Assembly (NCBI RefSeq): GCF_019396355.1
Contig: NZ_JAHKRK010000057.1
Location: forward strand, 1 to 37,309
Length of the DNA stretch: 37,309 nt
Source: Pseudonocardia nigra
Lineage (GTDB): Bacteria; Actinomycetota; Actinomycetes; Mycobacteriales; Pseudonocardiaceae
Direction: 5' to 3'
Shown here in pieces: positions 24,865 to 32,838 of the stretch. Under the pieces are notes generated by a model. It worked only from the letters and a program-made list of their open reading frames with translations. It did not search any database and was not told where the DNA came from. The number at the start of each line of letters is the position of its first letter. Within the stretch, counting starts at the first letter, position 1. A program made the position numbers and the translations under genes.

Positions 24865-24876
24865 GCATGCATTCTA
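24861..24876 (-). promoter_or_regulatory. vapBC -10 box and palindromic operator candidate
   Basis: The minus-strand -10 box TAGAAT (24876-24871) is followed after 6 nt by the vapB ATG. The palindrome GCATGCATGC (24861-24870) covers the start site, fitting autorepression by VapBC. Confidence 0.55.
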
Positions 24877-24905
24877 GCTGCACTCCGGATCAGCCCGTGG
24901 GCGTT

Positions 24906-25549
24906 TCACGAACCCAGGTAGCGCTGGATCGCCAGCACCCGCCTGCTGTACCCCGCCGCCTCCGCGATGCCCAGCTTTCCGAAGATCGACGCCAGGTGCT
25001 TCTCCACCGCGCTCACCGACATCCGCAGCCGCTCGCCCGTGCCGGCGTTGGTGAGGCCCTCGGCCATCGCGTCGAGCACGTCGCGCTCCCGCGGGGTGAG
25101 CCGGGCGAGCGGGTCGGCGTGGGTGCCGCGGGCGAGCAGCTGCCGCACCACCTCCGAGTCGAACGCAGCGCCGCCCGCGCCCACCCGCTCCAGCGCGTCG
25201 AGGAACTCCCCGACCTGTGCCACCCGGTCCTTGAGCAGGTAGCCGACGCGGCCGCCGTCGTCACCGATGAGCTGGGCGGCGTGCCGGCGCTCCACGTACT
25301 GCGACAGCACGAGCACCCCCACCTGCGGCCAGCGGCGCCGGATCGCCAGCGCGGCGACGATGCCCTCGTCGCTGTGGCCGGGGGCATCCGCACGTCGGCC
25401 ACCACGACGTCGGGCGCGTCCCGCTCGACGGCGCCGAGGAGCGCGCGGGCGTCGCCGACGGCGGCCACCACCTCGTGCCCCTCGTCGACGAGCAGCCGGA
25501 CGAGGCCCTCCCGCAGCAGCGCGGAGTCCTCGGCGATCGTCACACGCAC
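24906..25549 (-). pseudogene. LuxR-family response regulator, frameshifted
   Basis: The receiver start [20 protein letters not shown] to VVADVRMPP (phosphoacceptor Asp in VVADVRMP) runs in one frame. From about 25385 the protein continues in another frame as [27 protein letters not shown] through FLLKD-like YLLKDR and a LuxR helix-turn-helix (LTPRERDVLDAMAEG, MSVSAVEKHLASIFGKLG). The span of 644 nt is one base short of 215 codons. The break falls in a G5/C5 run just after the MPP codons, so a one-base loss (real or sequencing) explains it. GTG 25549 overlaps the kinase stop. It would be the partner of the broken kinase upstream. Confidence 0.85.
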
Positions 25550-26725
25550 GGCAGCTCCGCCTCCACGACCGTCGGGCCGCCGGGTGGGCTGGTGACCGAG
25601 AACGTGCCGTCGGCGGCGGCGACGCGCCGGACGAGCCCGGACAGGCCGCCGCCCGCGGGATCGGCGCCGCCGTGGCCGTCGTCGCGGACGGTGGCTCGCA
25701 GCGTCCCGTCGATCACATCGATGTCGACCTCGACGCCCAGCGCGCCCGAGTGCTTGGCTGCGTTCGTCACCGCCTCGCACAGTGCTTACCCGCCCCGCCG
25801 GCTCCGCAAGCTCCGCCGGCTTCCATCCCCCGGAGACGAACCACGCCGCCGCCCGGACCGGGGCGGGCGGCTCGGCGGGCAGGTCGCAGCGGATGCGGAC
25901 GGGCAGCGGCGCGCGTTCCGCGACGGACTCGAGTGCCGCGGCCAGCCCGCCGGTCTCCAGCGCGGCGGGGTAGACGCGCCACGAGACGTCGCGCAGCTCG
26001 CCCAGCGTGCGCTGGGCCTCCTCGTGCGCCTGCGCGACGAACTCCGCGGCGCGCTCCGGGTGCCGGCGGGCCCTGCCGAGCAGCATCCCCAGTGCGACGA
26101 GCCGCTGCTGCACGCCGTCGTGCAGGTCGCGCTCGATCCGGCGGCGTTCGTCGTCGACCGCGGCGACGATCGCGTCGCGGGACTCGGACAGCTCCTCGAC
26201 GCGGTGGGCCAGCCGCTCCTCCCGCGACGGTGCCAGCAGCCAGTGCACGAGCGAACGCTCCCAGCGGGCGACGCCCACCGCGCCGGCCAGCGCGAGGTAG
26301 AGCAGGACCGCGCCGGGGACCGTGTAGTAGGCGATGAGCTGCCAGCCGACCACCACCGACGGGGGCTGCTCCATCAGCCACGGGGTGCCGGTGACCCACG
26401 ACCACAGGAGCGTGACCGCGAAAAGCAGCCCGAGCCCGAGCAGGCCGAGCACGGCCCCGCCCAGCAGCCCGACCGGGATGCGGGCGGCCAGGTAGCGCAC
26501 CGCCCGCGGACCGGACGGTTCTCCCTCCTCGGCCGTGCCGTCCAGCAGTCCCACCACCCGGCTGCGCTCCCAGCGCGTCAGCAGCAGCCCCGCGCCGTAC
26601 GGCGCGGGCCGGGCCGCGGGCACGGCGAGCGCCACGACCGCCGGCACGTCCAGCACCGCGTGCACGGCGGCGGTGACCGCGCCGAGCACCAGCCCGGCGG
26701 CCGACCGCAGCACCCGAGTCCGCAC
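25540..26725 (-). pseudogene. Sensor histidine kinase (HisKA_3), disrupted by a 52-nt insertion
   Basis: The intact N-terminal part has four hydrophobic segments (1-170), then [17 protein letters not shown] with the phosphoacceptor His and [17 protein letters not shown]. The frame is lost right after AAWFV, at the start of the N-box. The rest, [12 protein letters not shown] (N-box) to [10 protein letters not shown] (G-box), resumes in another frame. The span is 1186 nt; removing the 52-nt segment 25783-25834 gives exactly 378 codons and restores [14 protein letters not shown]. Start is GTG 26725. Without the ATPase domain the protein cannot phosphorylate. Its response regulator is also broken. 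Confidence 0.87.
25783..25834. mobile_element. 52-nt insertion in the kinase N-box
   Basis: The boundaries are inferred from restoring the kinase reading frame and N-box. The segment contains GCCGGC at both ends of a GC-rich core and internal near-repeats (GCTCCGCAAGCTCCGCC on the plus strand). It has no coding capacity and looks like a short dispersed repeat. Boundaries may be off by a few bases, and no target duplication is obvious. Confidence 0.65.
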
Positions 26726-26734
26726 GGCGCGACG

Positions 26735-27409
26735 CTACCGGTGGCGCTGTGGGCGGACGACGGGCAGCCGCTCCGTGGGGGGTTCGGCCTGCGGCCGTCC
26801 CCGGCGCGCGAGCCGCTGCCCGACGAAGCCGAGCACGGCCAGCACCAGCACGACGAGCACCGCCTTCGACGCGATTCCGGCGTACTGCTCGACGACGTGC
26901 CAGTTCTCCCCGAGCAGGTACCCGGCGAGGACGAAGGCGGTGTTCCAGATCAGGCTGCCGGCCGCGGTGAGGGCGGCGAAGAGCACAGGCCGCATTCGTT
27001 CGACGCCGGCCGGCACCGAGATGAGGCTCCGCACGATCGGCACCATCCGCCCGAGGAACACGGCCTTCGCGCCGTGGCGGGCGAACCAGGCCTCGGCGCG
27101 GTCGACGTCGCGCAGCTGCACCAGCGGCATCCGGTCGACGAGCGCGCGCAGCCGATCGCGGCCCAGCGCTGCGCCGATCCCGTACAGCACCAGCGCGCCG
27201 ACCAGCGACCCGAGCGTCGTCCAGGCGATCGCCGCCACCACGCTCAGCTCGCCGCGTGCGGCCGCGAACCCGGCAAGTGGCAGGAACACCTCGCTGGGCA
27301 GGGGCGGGAAGAGGTTCTCCAGTGCGATGGCGAGCCCGATGCCCGGGGCGACCAGGGCCTCCATCAGGTCCACGACCCACCCGACGATCCCACTGTTCGT
27401 ATCGATCAT
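26735..27409 (-). CDS. DedA/SNARE-associated (VTT) membrane protein
   Basis: A 224-residue DedA-family protein. Seen: [20 protein letters not shown], the hallmark E-x-x-x-P-x-P-S/G-E motif; re-entrant and membrane helices; [18 protein letters not shown] (conserved Arg residues); and [17 protein letters not shown]. DedA proteins are implicated in lipid-carrier recycling (undecaprenyl phosphate or phosphatidylethanolamine flipping) and membrane homeostasis. ATG 27409 has GAGG only 2-3 nt upstream. It is divergent from uppS, the enzyme making the polyprenyl carrier, which makes a functional link attractive but unproven. Confidence 0.9.
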   Translation of the reverse strand: MIDTNSGIVGWVVDLMEALVAPGIGLAIALENLFPPLPSEVFLPLAGFAAARGELSVVAAIAWTTLGSLVGALVLYGIGAALGRDRLRALVDRMPLVQLRDVDRAEAWFARHGAKAVFLGRMVPIVRSLISVPAGVERMRPVLFAALTAAGSLIWNTAFVLAGYLLGENWHVVEQYAGIASKAVLVVLVLAVLGFVGQRLARRGRPQAEPPTERLPVVRPQRHR

Positions 27410-27492
27410 GTCCTCGACGCTAGGAACGCGCGGCGTCCCGCGGACTGGGGCGATCGCCGGAGCCACCCTGAGGTTTCCCGCACCCCCGCCCG

Positions 27493-27498
27493 TAGGGT
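27493..27498 (+). promoter_or_regulatory. -10 box of uppS (leaderless)
   Basis: TAGGGT ends 7 nt before the GTG start of uppS and no Shine-Dalgarno is present, indicating a leaderless transcript. CTGAGG (27468-27473) is a weak -35 candidate. Confidence 0.5.
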
Positions 27499-27505
27499 GC
27501 GTTTC

Positions 27506-28291
27506 GTGTCTCGGTTCTCGCCCCCGCCGCCGCACCCGTCGGGTGCGCGGCCGCCCGCGATCCCGCCCGAGCTCGTGCCGCACCACGTCGCGCTCGTGAT
27601 GGACGGCAACGGCCGGTGGGCCAACGCGCGCGGCCTGCCGCGGATCGAGGGCCACCGTCGCGGCGAGGCGTCGCTGATGGACGTCGCGCGCGGCGCGATC
27701 GACATCGGCGTCAAGTGGCTCTCGGCGTACGCGTTCTCCACCGAGAACTGGAAGCGCAGCCCCGACGAGGTGCGCTTCCTCATGGGCTTCAACCGCGACG
27801 TCATCCGCCGCCGGGTCGACGAGATGGACGCCATGGGCGTCCGCGTGCGGTGGGCCGGGCGGCGGCCGCGGCTGTGGCGCTCGGTGATCAAGGAACTGGA
27901 GATCGCCGAGGAGAAGACGAAGCACAACGACGTCCTCAACCTCACGATGTGCGTCAACTACGGCGGCCGCGCCGAGATCACCGACGCGGTGAAGCAGGTC
28001 GCGCGGCTCGTCGCCGACGGCCGGATCAAGCCCGACAAGATCGACGAGCGGACGATCGCGCGGTACCTCGACGAGCCCGACATGCCCGACGTCGACCTGT
28101 TCGTGCGGTCCTCCGGCGAGCAGCGCACGTCCAACTTCCTGCTGTGGCAGTCGGCCTACGCCGAGATGGTCTTCCTCGACACCCTCTTCCCCGACTTCGA
28201 CCGCCGCCACCTGTGGCAGGCCGTCGAGATCTACGCCCGCCGCGACCGCCGGTTCGGCGGCGCCCTCGACGCCCCGGAGACCGCCTCATGA
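27506..28291 (+). CDS. uppS: Cis-prenyltransferase (isoprenyl transferase, UppS family)
   Basis: A 261-residue Z-type prenyl diphosphate synthase making the long-chain lipid carrier (decaprenyl or undecaprenyl diphosphate) for cell-wall synthesis. Seen: [13 protein letters not shown] (catalytic Asp), [20 protein letters not shown] and the C-terminal [18 protein letters not shown], where the usual R-T-G-G-E reads R-S-S-G-E. GTG 27506 is set by the leaderless -10 box. The stop overlaps the next start (ATGA). It corresponds to Rv2361c by position. Confidence 0.94.
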   Translation: MSRFSPPPPHPSGARPPAIPPELVPHHVALVMDGNGRWANARGLPRIEGHRRGEASLMDVARGAIDIGVKWLSAYAFSTENWKRSPDEVRFLMGFNRDVIRRRVDEMDAMGVRVRWAGRRPRLWRSVIKELEIAEEKTKHNDVLNLTMCVNYGGRAEITDAVKQVARLVADGRIKPDKIDERTIARYLDEPDMPDVDLFVRSSGEQRTSNFLLWQSAYAEMVFLDTLFPDFDRRHLWQAVEIYARRDRRFGGALDAPETAS

Positions 28292-28689
28292 GCACCGCCA
28301 TCGCCGAGATGCTCGGCGTCGCACGCACAGCGCTGGAGCGCTTCCACGACGTCACCGCCGACGAGGACGGTTCGCTCACGTTCGCCCACGGTGGCGTCGT
28401 CTGCGCACTGCAGGGCGTGGAGCTGGAGGAGGGGCTGCCCGTCCTCAACCTCACGTGCGTGGTGGCCTGGGACCTGCCCGCGGAGTCCGACGTGCCCACC
28501 CGCGTCGCCCTCGGCGCGGGCGAAGGGCTGTTCGGCACCCCGCGCGTGATCCGCGGGGAACGCGGCTGGGACGTGACGCTGCGCTACGCCTTCCCCGCCA
28601 GCGGACTGGAGGAGAAGGCGATGGGCACCCTCCTGATGCTCGTGGTGAGCAGCGCATCCAGCCTCCGGGCGGAGCTGACGGAGAGCTGA
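28288..28689 (+). CDS. Small conserved protein co-translated with uppS
   Basis: A 133-residue protein with no recognised catalytic motif. Alternating strands ([41 protein letters not shown]) and a C-terminal helix suggest a small alpha/beta fold like YbjN or type III chaperones. This is a shape argument only. By position it matches M. tuberculosis Rv2360c. The 4-bp overlap with uppS indicates shared regulation. Confidence 0.7.
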   Translation: MSTAIAEMLGVARTALERFHDVTADEDGSLTFAHGGVVCALQGVELEEGLPVLNLTCVVAWDLPAESDVPTRVALGAGEGLFGTPRVIRGERGWDVTLRYAFPASGLEEKAMGTLLMLVVSSASSLRAELTES

Positions 28690-28695
28690 TCGGGC

Positions 28696-28884
28696 TCAGC
28701 CGGCGGGCGGCACCACGTGGGTGCCGGGGCCCGGCTGGAAGACCGACTCGTGGCCGTCCTGCCAGCGCACGCGGTAGCGCGTCGTGTCGCCGTCGCCGAT
28801 CACCTCGAGCACCTCGCCCTCACGGCGCGGGTGGTCGACGACCGTCCCCTCGACGACGATGTGGTCTCCTCGGCTCGCCTCCAT
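28696..28884 (-). CDS. DUF1918 small protein
   Basis: A 62-residue protein with an SH3-like beta fold typical of DUF1918 (GDHIVVEGTVVDHPRREGEVLEV, YRVRWQDGHES, GPGTHVVPP). Function unknown; it is common in actinobacteria, often in several copies. ATG 28884 has GAGAGGGG about 9 nt upstream. It is convergent with the uppS partner gene (6-bp gap). Confidence 0.85.
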   Translation of the reverse strand: MEASRGDHIVVEGTVVDHPRREGEVLEVIGDGDTTRYRVRWQDGHESVFQPGPGTHVVPPAG

Positions 28885-28940
28885 GGGCGTGTCACCCCTC
28901 TCGCAGCTACGGATGCCCCAGGGGTACCCCGTTCGCGCCG

Positions 28941-29414
28941 TCACGACGAGCGCCCTGCGTCCTGTTCCCGCTGCCACCGCTCGATGAGCGCGGGCAGCTC
29001 GGCCTGCAGGTAGGCGTAGAAGCTGCGCATCTGCCGCAGCCGCACCGCGGCGGGCCCGTCGGGGTCGGTGACCGCGAGGCCGGCCTCGCCGATGTCGTCC
29101 AGCAGCGTGAACATCGCGTTCTGCTTGGTCATCAGCGTCGCCCAGGCGTCGGCGCGCAGCCGGTAGTGCGCCCGCCTGCTCCCCGGGACGGGGGTCGCCT
29201 CGATCATCGCGACGGTGCGCAGCACCGTGATCGCCGCCGAGATCGACCCGGCGCTGGCTCCGAGCTGGTCGCCCAGCTCGCCCGCGGTCACCGACTCCTG
29301 TTCGCTGAACAGGAACGCGGCCAGTACGCGCGCGACCATCCGCTGCATCCCGGCTTCGGTGAGGGCGAGTGCCAACCGCTCGGCCACCTCGTCCACCGGC
29401 CCGTGCTCCCTCAC
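28941..29414 (-). CDS. GbsR/MarR-family transcriptional regulator
   Basis: A 157-residue winged-helix regulator. AGMQRMVARVLAAFLFSEQESVTAGELGDQLGASAGSISAAITVLR contains the recognition helix (SAGSISAAITVL), followed by the wing ATPVPGSRRAHYRL. GTG 29414 has GAGGAGG a few nt upstream. It is divergent from an ABC exporter operon with palindromes in between, the usual arrangement of a local repressor and its target pump. Confidence 0.88.
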   Translation of the reverse strand: MREHGPVDEVAERLALALTEAGMQRMVARVLAAFLFSEQESVTAGELGDQLGASAGSISAAITVLRTVAMIEATPVPGSRRAHYRLRADAWATLMTKQNAMFTLLDDIGEAGLAVTDPDGPAAVRLRQMRSFYAYLQAELPALIERWQREQDAGRSS

Positions 29415-29442
29415 ACCCCTCCTCGGTGCCGCTCCCGCATCG

Positions 29443-29491
29443 CAGCAAGGTGGCCATGCTGCCGTCCAGTGGCAGTAAAGCCACCTTGCTG
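29443..29491. repeat. Inverted repeat in the regulator/ABC intergenic region
   Basis: CAGCAAGGTGGC (29443-29454) is perfectly complementary to 29480-29491, with a nested CTGCC/GGCAG stem inside (29459-29463 with 29471-29475). Both outer arms read as copies of GCAAGGTGGC-N4-CTGCC in opposite directions. It could be an operator pair or a dispersed repeat. Confidence 0.6.
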
Positions 29492-29522
29492 ACCTTTCGG
29501 GAGCCCAGCGTACCCGAGCTAC

Positions 29523-29550
29523 TTCAGAGATTTCTGAAATCTGCTAGCGT
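29523..29550 (+). promoter_or_regulatory. Operator palindrome and -10 box of the ABC operon
   Basis: Two overlapping palindromes, TTCAGA-GATT-TCTGAA (29523-29538) and AGATTTC-T-GAAATCT (29528-29542), lie directly before the -10 box TAGCGT (29545-29550). They stand out as AT-rich in a GC-rich genome. They are a good candidate binding site for the divergent GbsR/MarR regulator. Confidence 0.6.
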
Positions 29551-29632
29551 CTCGCTCGTCGGTCCTCGGACCGTGGTGAGCCGGGAAGCCTGGTCGGCGC
29601 CGTTGTCCGCGCTGCGTCCAGGAAGGACCCGC

Positions 29633-30643
29633 ATGACCGTCATCGAGGTCGACGACCTGACCTTCACCTATCCGAAGACCGCGGAGCCCGCGGTCAAGGG
29701 GATGGGATTCACCGTGGCCGAGGGCGAGGTCTTCGGCTTCCTCGGCCCGAGTGGCGCCGGCAAGTCCACCACCCAGAAGATCCTCATCGGGCTGCTCACC
29801 GGCCACGGCGGCCGCGTGGCGGTGTGGGGCAAGGACCCCGCGGACTGGGGGAGCGCCTACTACCAGCGCATCGGCGTGTCCTTCGAGCTGCCGAACCTGT
29901 ACCACAAGCTCACCGCGCTGGAGAACCTCGAGTTCTTCGCCTCCCTCTACGCCGGGCCGACGGAGGACCCGCTGCGGCTGCTGGAGAGCATCGACCTCGC
30001 CGCGGCCGCGCACACCCGCGTGGCGAAGTTCTCCAAGGGCATGCAGATGCGGCTGGTGTTCGCCCGCGCGCTGCTGCACCACCCGGAGCTGCTGTTCCTC
30101 GACGAGCCCACCTCGGGGATGGACCCGGTGAACGCCCTCCGGGTCAAGGAGATCATCCGCGAGCTGCGGGCCCGGGGCTGCACCGTGTTCCTCACGACCC
30201 ACGACATGGGCACCGCCGACGAGCTCTGCGACCGCGTCGCGTTCGTCGTCGACGGCCGGATCGCCGCGCTCGACACGCCCACCGAGCACAAGATCAGTCG
30301 CAGCAGGCGGGCCGTGACCGTCACCTACCGGTCCGGCGGCAGCCTGGAAACCAAGGACTTCCCGCTCGACGGGCTCGGCGACGACGAGACGTTCCGGGCG
30401 CTCGCTCGTGAGCACCACATCGAGGCGCTGCACAGCCAGGAAGCGAGCCTCGAGGACGTGTTCATCGACGTGACGGGGAGGTCGCTGGCAGGAGCGGCGT
30501 GCTCACCGCGGCGATCCGCATGGACTTCCGGCTGCAACGCCGCTACGGCTTCCTCTACGCCACGGCCTTCGTCATCCTGCTCTGGGTCGGCGTGCTCCAG
30601 CTGGTGCCCGACACCCTGCTCGGGACGGTCATGCCCCTGCTGA
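29633..30643 (+). CDS. ABC transporter ATP-binding protein (drug-export type)
   Basis: A 336-residue ATPase. Walker A is GPSGAGKST, the signature is FSKGMQMRL (a variant of LSGGQ), Walker B is ELLFLDEP, and the switch His is in LTTHD. A DUF4162-like C-terminal part follows (SLEDVFIDVTGRSL). ATG 29633 has AGGAAGGA upstream. The expected end of the protein is near GRSLAGAA (about 30498), but the frame stays open to 30643, adding ~48 Ser/Cys/Pro-rich residues that overlap the permease gene by 145 bp; a lost stop or frameshift is likely. With the two permeases it resembles the M. tuberculosis Rv2688c-Rv2686c exporter. Confidence 0.88.
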   Translation: MTVIEVDDLTFTYPKTAEPAVKGMGFTVAEGEVFGFLGPSGAGKSTTQKILIGLLTGHGGRVAVWGKDPADWGSAYYQRIGVSFELPNLYHKLTALENLEFFASLYAGPTEDPLRLLESIDLAAAAHTRVAKFSKGMQMRLVFARALLHHPELLFLDEPTSGMDPVNALRVKEIIRELRARGCTVFLTTHDMGTADELCDRVAFVVDGRIAALDTPTEHKISRSRRAVTVTYRSGGSLETKDFPLDGLGDDETFRALAREHHIEALHSQEASLEDVFIDVTGRSLAGAACSPRRSAWTSGCNAATASSTPRPSSSCSGSACSSWCPTPCSGRSCPC

Positions 30644-31197
30644 TGGCCGACCTGGAGTTCTTCCTGTTCTTCATCGCCGGCGCGGTGTTCTTCGAGAAGG
30701 GCGAGCGCACCCTGTTCGCCCTGCTCACCACGCCGCTGCGGTTCCGCCACTACCTCACGTCCAAGCTGGTGACGATGGCGGCGCTCGCCGTGGCCACCTG
30801 CGCGGTCGTCGTGCTCGTCGACTATGGCACCGGCTTCGCCGTGCTCCCGCTGCTGGCCGGCGTGGTGTCCATGGCGCTGCTCATGGTGCTGGCGGGGTTC
30901 ATCACCGCGCCGTTGTTCCCGTCGATCAGCGAATGGCTGCTGCCGTCCGCGCTCGTGCTCCTCGTCGCGAACGCACCACTGCTGGACTACTCGGGGCTCC
31001 ACCCGCACCCGCTGTTCCTGCTGGTGCCGACCGAGGGCTCGATCCTGTTGCTGGGCGCCGCCTTCCACCAGGTCTCGCTCACCGGCTGGCAGCTCGCCTA
31101 CGCGATCGGCTACCCGGTCCTGTGGATCGGCCTGCTGTGCCTGCTGGCGCGGCGGGTGTTCCACCGCCACGTCGTCGCCAAGGAGGGCGGACAGTGA
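30499..31197 (+). CDS. ABC transporter permease 1
   Basis: A 232-residue integral membrane protein with about six hydrophobic helices (for example FLYATAFVILLWVGVLQL, FFLFFIAGAVFF and LLMVLAGFITAPLF). It pairs with the ATPase encoded upstream as half of the exporter channel. GTG 30499 is preceded by GGAG close by (CAGGAGCGGC). The stop overlaps the next start (GTGA). Confidence 0.85.
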   Translation: MLTAAIRMDFRLQRRYGFLYATAFVILLWVGVLQLVPDTLLGTVMPLLMADLEFFLFFIAGAVFFEKGERTLFALLTTPLRFRHYLTSKLVTMAALAVATCAVVVLVDYGTGFAVLPLLAGVVSMALLMVLAGFITAPLFPSISEWLLPSALVLLVANAPLLDYSGLHPHPLFLLVPTEGSILLLGAAFHQVSLTGWQLAYAIGYPVLWIGLLCLLARRVFHRHVVAKEGGQ

Positions 31198-31928
31198 TCA
31201 GCACCCTGGCCGCGTTCGGCCGCAACGACCTGCGCACCGTCCGTCGCGACACGATGCTCGTCGTCGTGCTGCTCGGCCCGTTCCTGTACGCGGTGGCCCT
31301 GTGGTTCGTCCCGTCGCTCACCGAGTTCGTGGCGCAGCGCTGGGCGTTCGACCTCACTCCGTACCACTCGCTGATCGTCAGCGCGTTCTGTGTGGTGGGC
31401 CCGCCGCTGCTGCTCGGCGCGATGCTGGCCCTCCAGCTCCTCGACGACAAGGACCAGCACACGCTCACCGCCCTGCGGGTCACGCCGGCGCCGCCTGCGG
31501 CGTACCCGACCTACCGCGCCGCGGTGACGATCGTGCTGACCACAGGATCGGTGATCGCCTCGCTCGCGCTGACCGGGCTGGTGCCCGGTCGGACGCTCGC
31601 CATGAGCGTTCCGGTCGCCGTCGTCGCCGGGCTGCTCGCGCCGGTGCTCGGCCTGGTCATGGCGGCCCCGGCCCGGAACAAGATCGAGGGCCTCGCCGTG
31701 ATGCGGGTGCTCGGCCTGGCCGTGTTCACGCTCCCGCTGATCCCGTTCTTCCTGCTCGACTCCCCGTGGCAGCTCGCGTTCGGGATCCTGCCGCCGTACT
31801 GGCCGGCGCGCGCGTTCTGGTCGGCGATGGACGGCGGCACCTTCTGGCCCTATGTCCTCGGCGGGCTCGTGTACAACGCCGCGCTCGTGCTGGTGCTCCT
31901 GCGCGTGGTCACGCGGCGGCTGCGCTGA
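31194..31928 (+). CDS. ABC transporter permease 2
   Basis: A 244-residue integral membrane protein with about six helices (MLVVVLLGPFLYAVALWFV, LLLGAMLALQLLDD, VAVVAGLLAPVLGLVMA, and YVLGGLVYNAALVLVLLRVV at the end). It is the second permease of the exporter, translationally coupled to the first by a 4-bp overlap, with GGAGGGCGG upstream. Its last 79 bp overlap the convergent DUF3291 gene. Confidence 0.85.
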   Translation: MISTLAAFGRNDLRTVRRDTMLVVVLLGPFLYAVALWFVPSLTEFVAQRWAFDLTPYHSLIVSAFCVVGPPLLLGAMLALQLLDDKDQHTLTALRVTPAPPAAYPTYRAAVTIVLTTGSVIASLALTGLVPGRTLAMSVPVAVVAGLLAPVLGLVMAAPARNKIEGLAVMRVLGLAVFTLPLIPFFLLDSPWQLAFGILPPYWPARAFWSAMDGGTFWPYVLGGLVYNAALVLVLLRVVTRRLR

Positions 31929-32377
31929 ACGGGCGCGCCGTCCGCGGTGAAACGCCGCCGGAGCGAGAAGGCCTGCGGTGAGGGGCCGTGCTCGCGCAGG
32001 TACCGCAGCCGGCGCAGCGCCTCCTCGACAGAGGGTCGCTCACCTGCCGGCAGCCACCACAGCGCTGTGGAGGGCTGCGGGGTGGGGGCGAACCAGCTGC
32101 TCCGCCGCTTGAGGACCCCGGCGTGCGCTGTGCGGTAGGTGAACGCGTGCAGGGCGTCGTAGCCCTGCCAGACCGAGAGGTTGAGGAACACCGGGCCGCC
32201 GGCGTCGGGCTGCACGGTGACGCCGTGGCCGTCGCCCGACCCGAGCCGCCACACGAACCCGGGGCTGGTGGCGGCGAGCCGGTCGATCGGCGCGACCGCC
32301 GCGGCGAACCCCCGCATCGCCGGCGCCTCCAGGGGCGCCCGGAGCCGGGCGACGTTGACCTGGGCGAGGTGGTGCAC
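31850..32377 (-). CDS. DUF3291 protein
   Basis: A 175-residue protein resembling DUF3291 (ferredoxin-like, dimeric alpha/beta barrel type): HHLAQVNVARLRAPLEAPAM, SPGFVWRL, VFLNLSVWQGYDALHAFTYR, then WWLPAGERPSVEEALRRLRYL. Function unknown. GTG 32377 is where family similarity begins. The C-terminal ~25 residues (from QRSRRVTTRR) run antisense through the permease gene and look like a read-through tail; the true family end is near FTADGAPVQ. Confidence 0.75.
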   Translation of the reverse strand: MHHLAQVNVARLRAPLEAPAMRGFAAAVAPIDRLAATSPGFVWRLGSGDGHGVTVQPDAGGPVFLNLSVWQGYDALHAFTYRTAHAGVLKRRSSWFAPTPQPSTALWWLPAGERPSVEEALRRLRYLREHGPSPQAFSLRRRFTADGAPVQRSRRVTTRRSTSTSAALYTSPPRT

Positions 32378-32418
32378 CGTCGCCAGGGTAATTCGGCCGG
32401 CCCGGGTAACCGGGAGCC

Positions 32419-32838
32419 ATGAACTGGATCTGGGACATCCGTTCCCGCGACGGAGCGATGAACGGCCTCGAGTTCGCCCGCTGCCTGACGGCGGGCGGCT
32501 TCGACCGGGTGCTGGTCCACGCCGCGCCCGCCCACGCATCGGTGGAGATCCGCACCGACGACGGCGGGGTGGTGGCCCGCGGCGACGTCGACCGGACGGG
32601 GGAGTACTCGCCGATGACGCTCCTCGCCCACGAGGGCGGCACGTTCCGTCGCTCGGAGATCTGGCCGACCGACGAGCTCTACGGGCTCCCCGTGCTGCTG
32701 CCCGGTGGCGAGGTCGGCGTGCTCACGCACTGGGCGCATGCCGAGGACCGCACCTGGTGGCGTTGGTCGGTCGAGTTCTCCAACCACACCGGTCGCCCCG
32801 CGGACTGGGCGCCCGCGGGGCAGCCGGTGCAGCGCTAG
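32419..32838 (+). CDS. Small conserved actinobacterial protein, function unknown
   Basis: A 139-residue cytoplasmic protein rich in Trp and beta-strand pattern (RGDVDRTGEYSPMTLLAHEGG, RRSEIWPTDELYGLPVLLPGGEVG, WWRWSVEFSNHTGRPADW). I recognise no catalytic motif. ATG 32419 has GGGAG 3 nt upstream. Its TAG stop shares the CTAG with the stop of the convergent monooxygenase gene. Confidence 0.7.
   Translation: MNWIWDIRSRDGAMNGLEFARCLTAGGFDRVLVHAAPAHASVEIRTDDGGVVARGDVDRTGEYSPMTLLAHEGGTFRRSEIWPTDELYGLPVLLPGGEVGVLTHWAHAEDRTWWRWSVEFSNHTGRPADWAPAGQPVQR

Noticed and set aside
24861..24870. GCATGCATGC as a Zur or nickel site
   Set aside because: Its position exactly at the vapB leaderless start favours a toxin-antitoxin autoregulation site, and it is distant from the zinc genes.
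25475..28291. A 938-codon plus-strand open frame
   Set aside because: Only the end from 27506 is a gene (uppS). The rest is antisense to the kinase and dedA genes.
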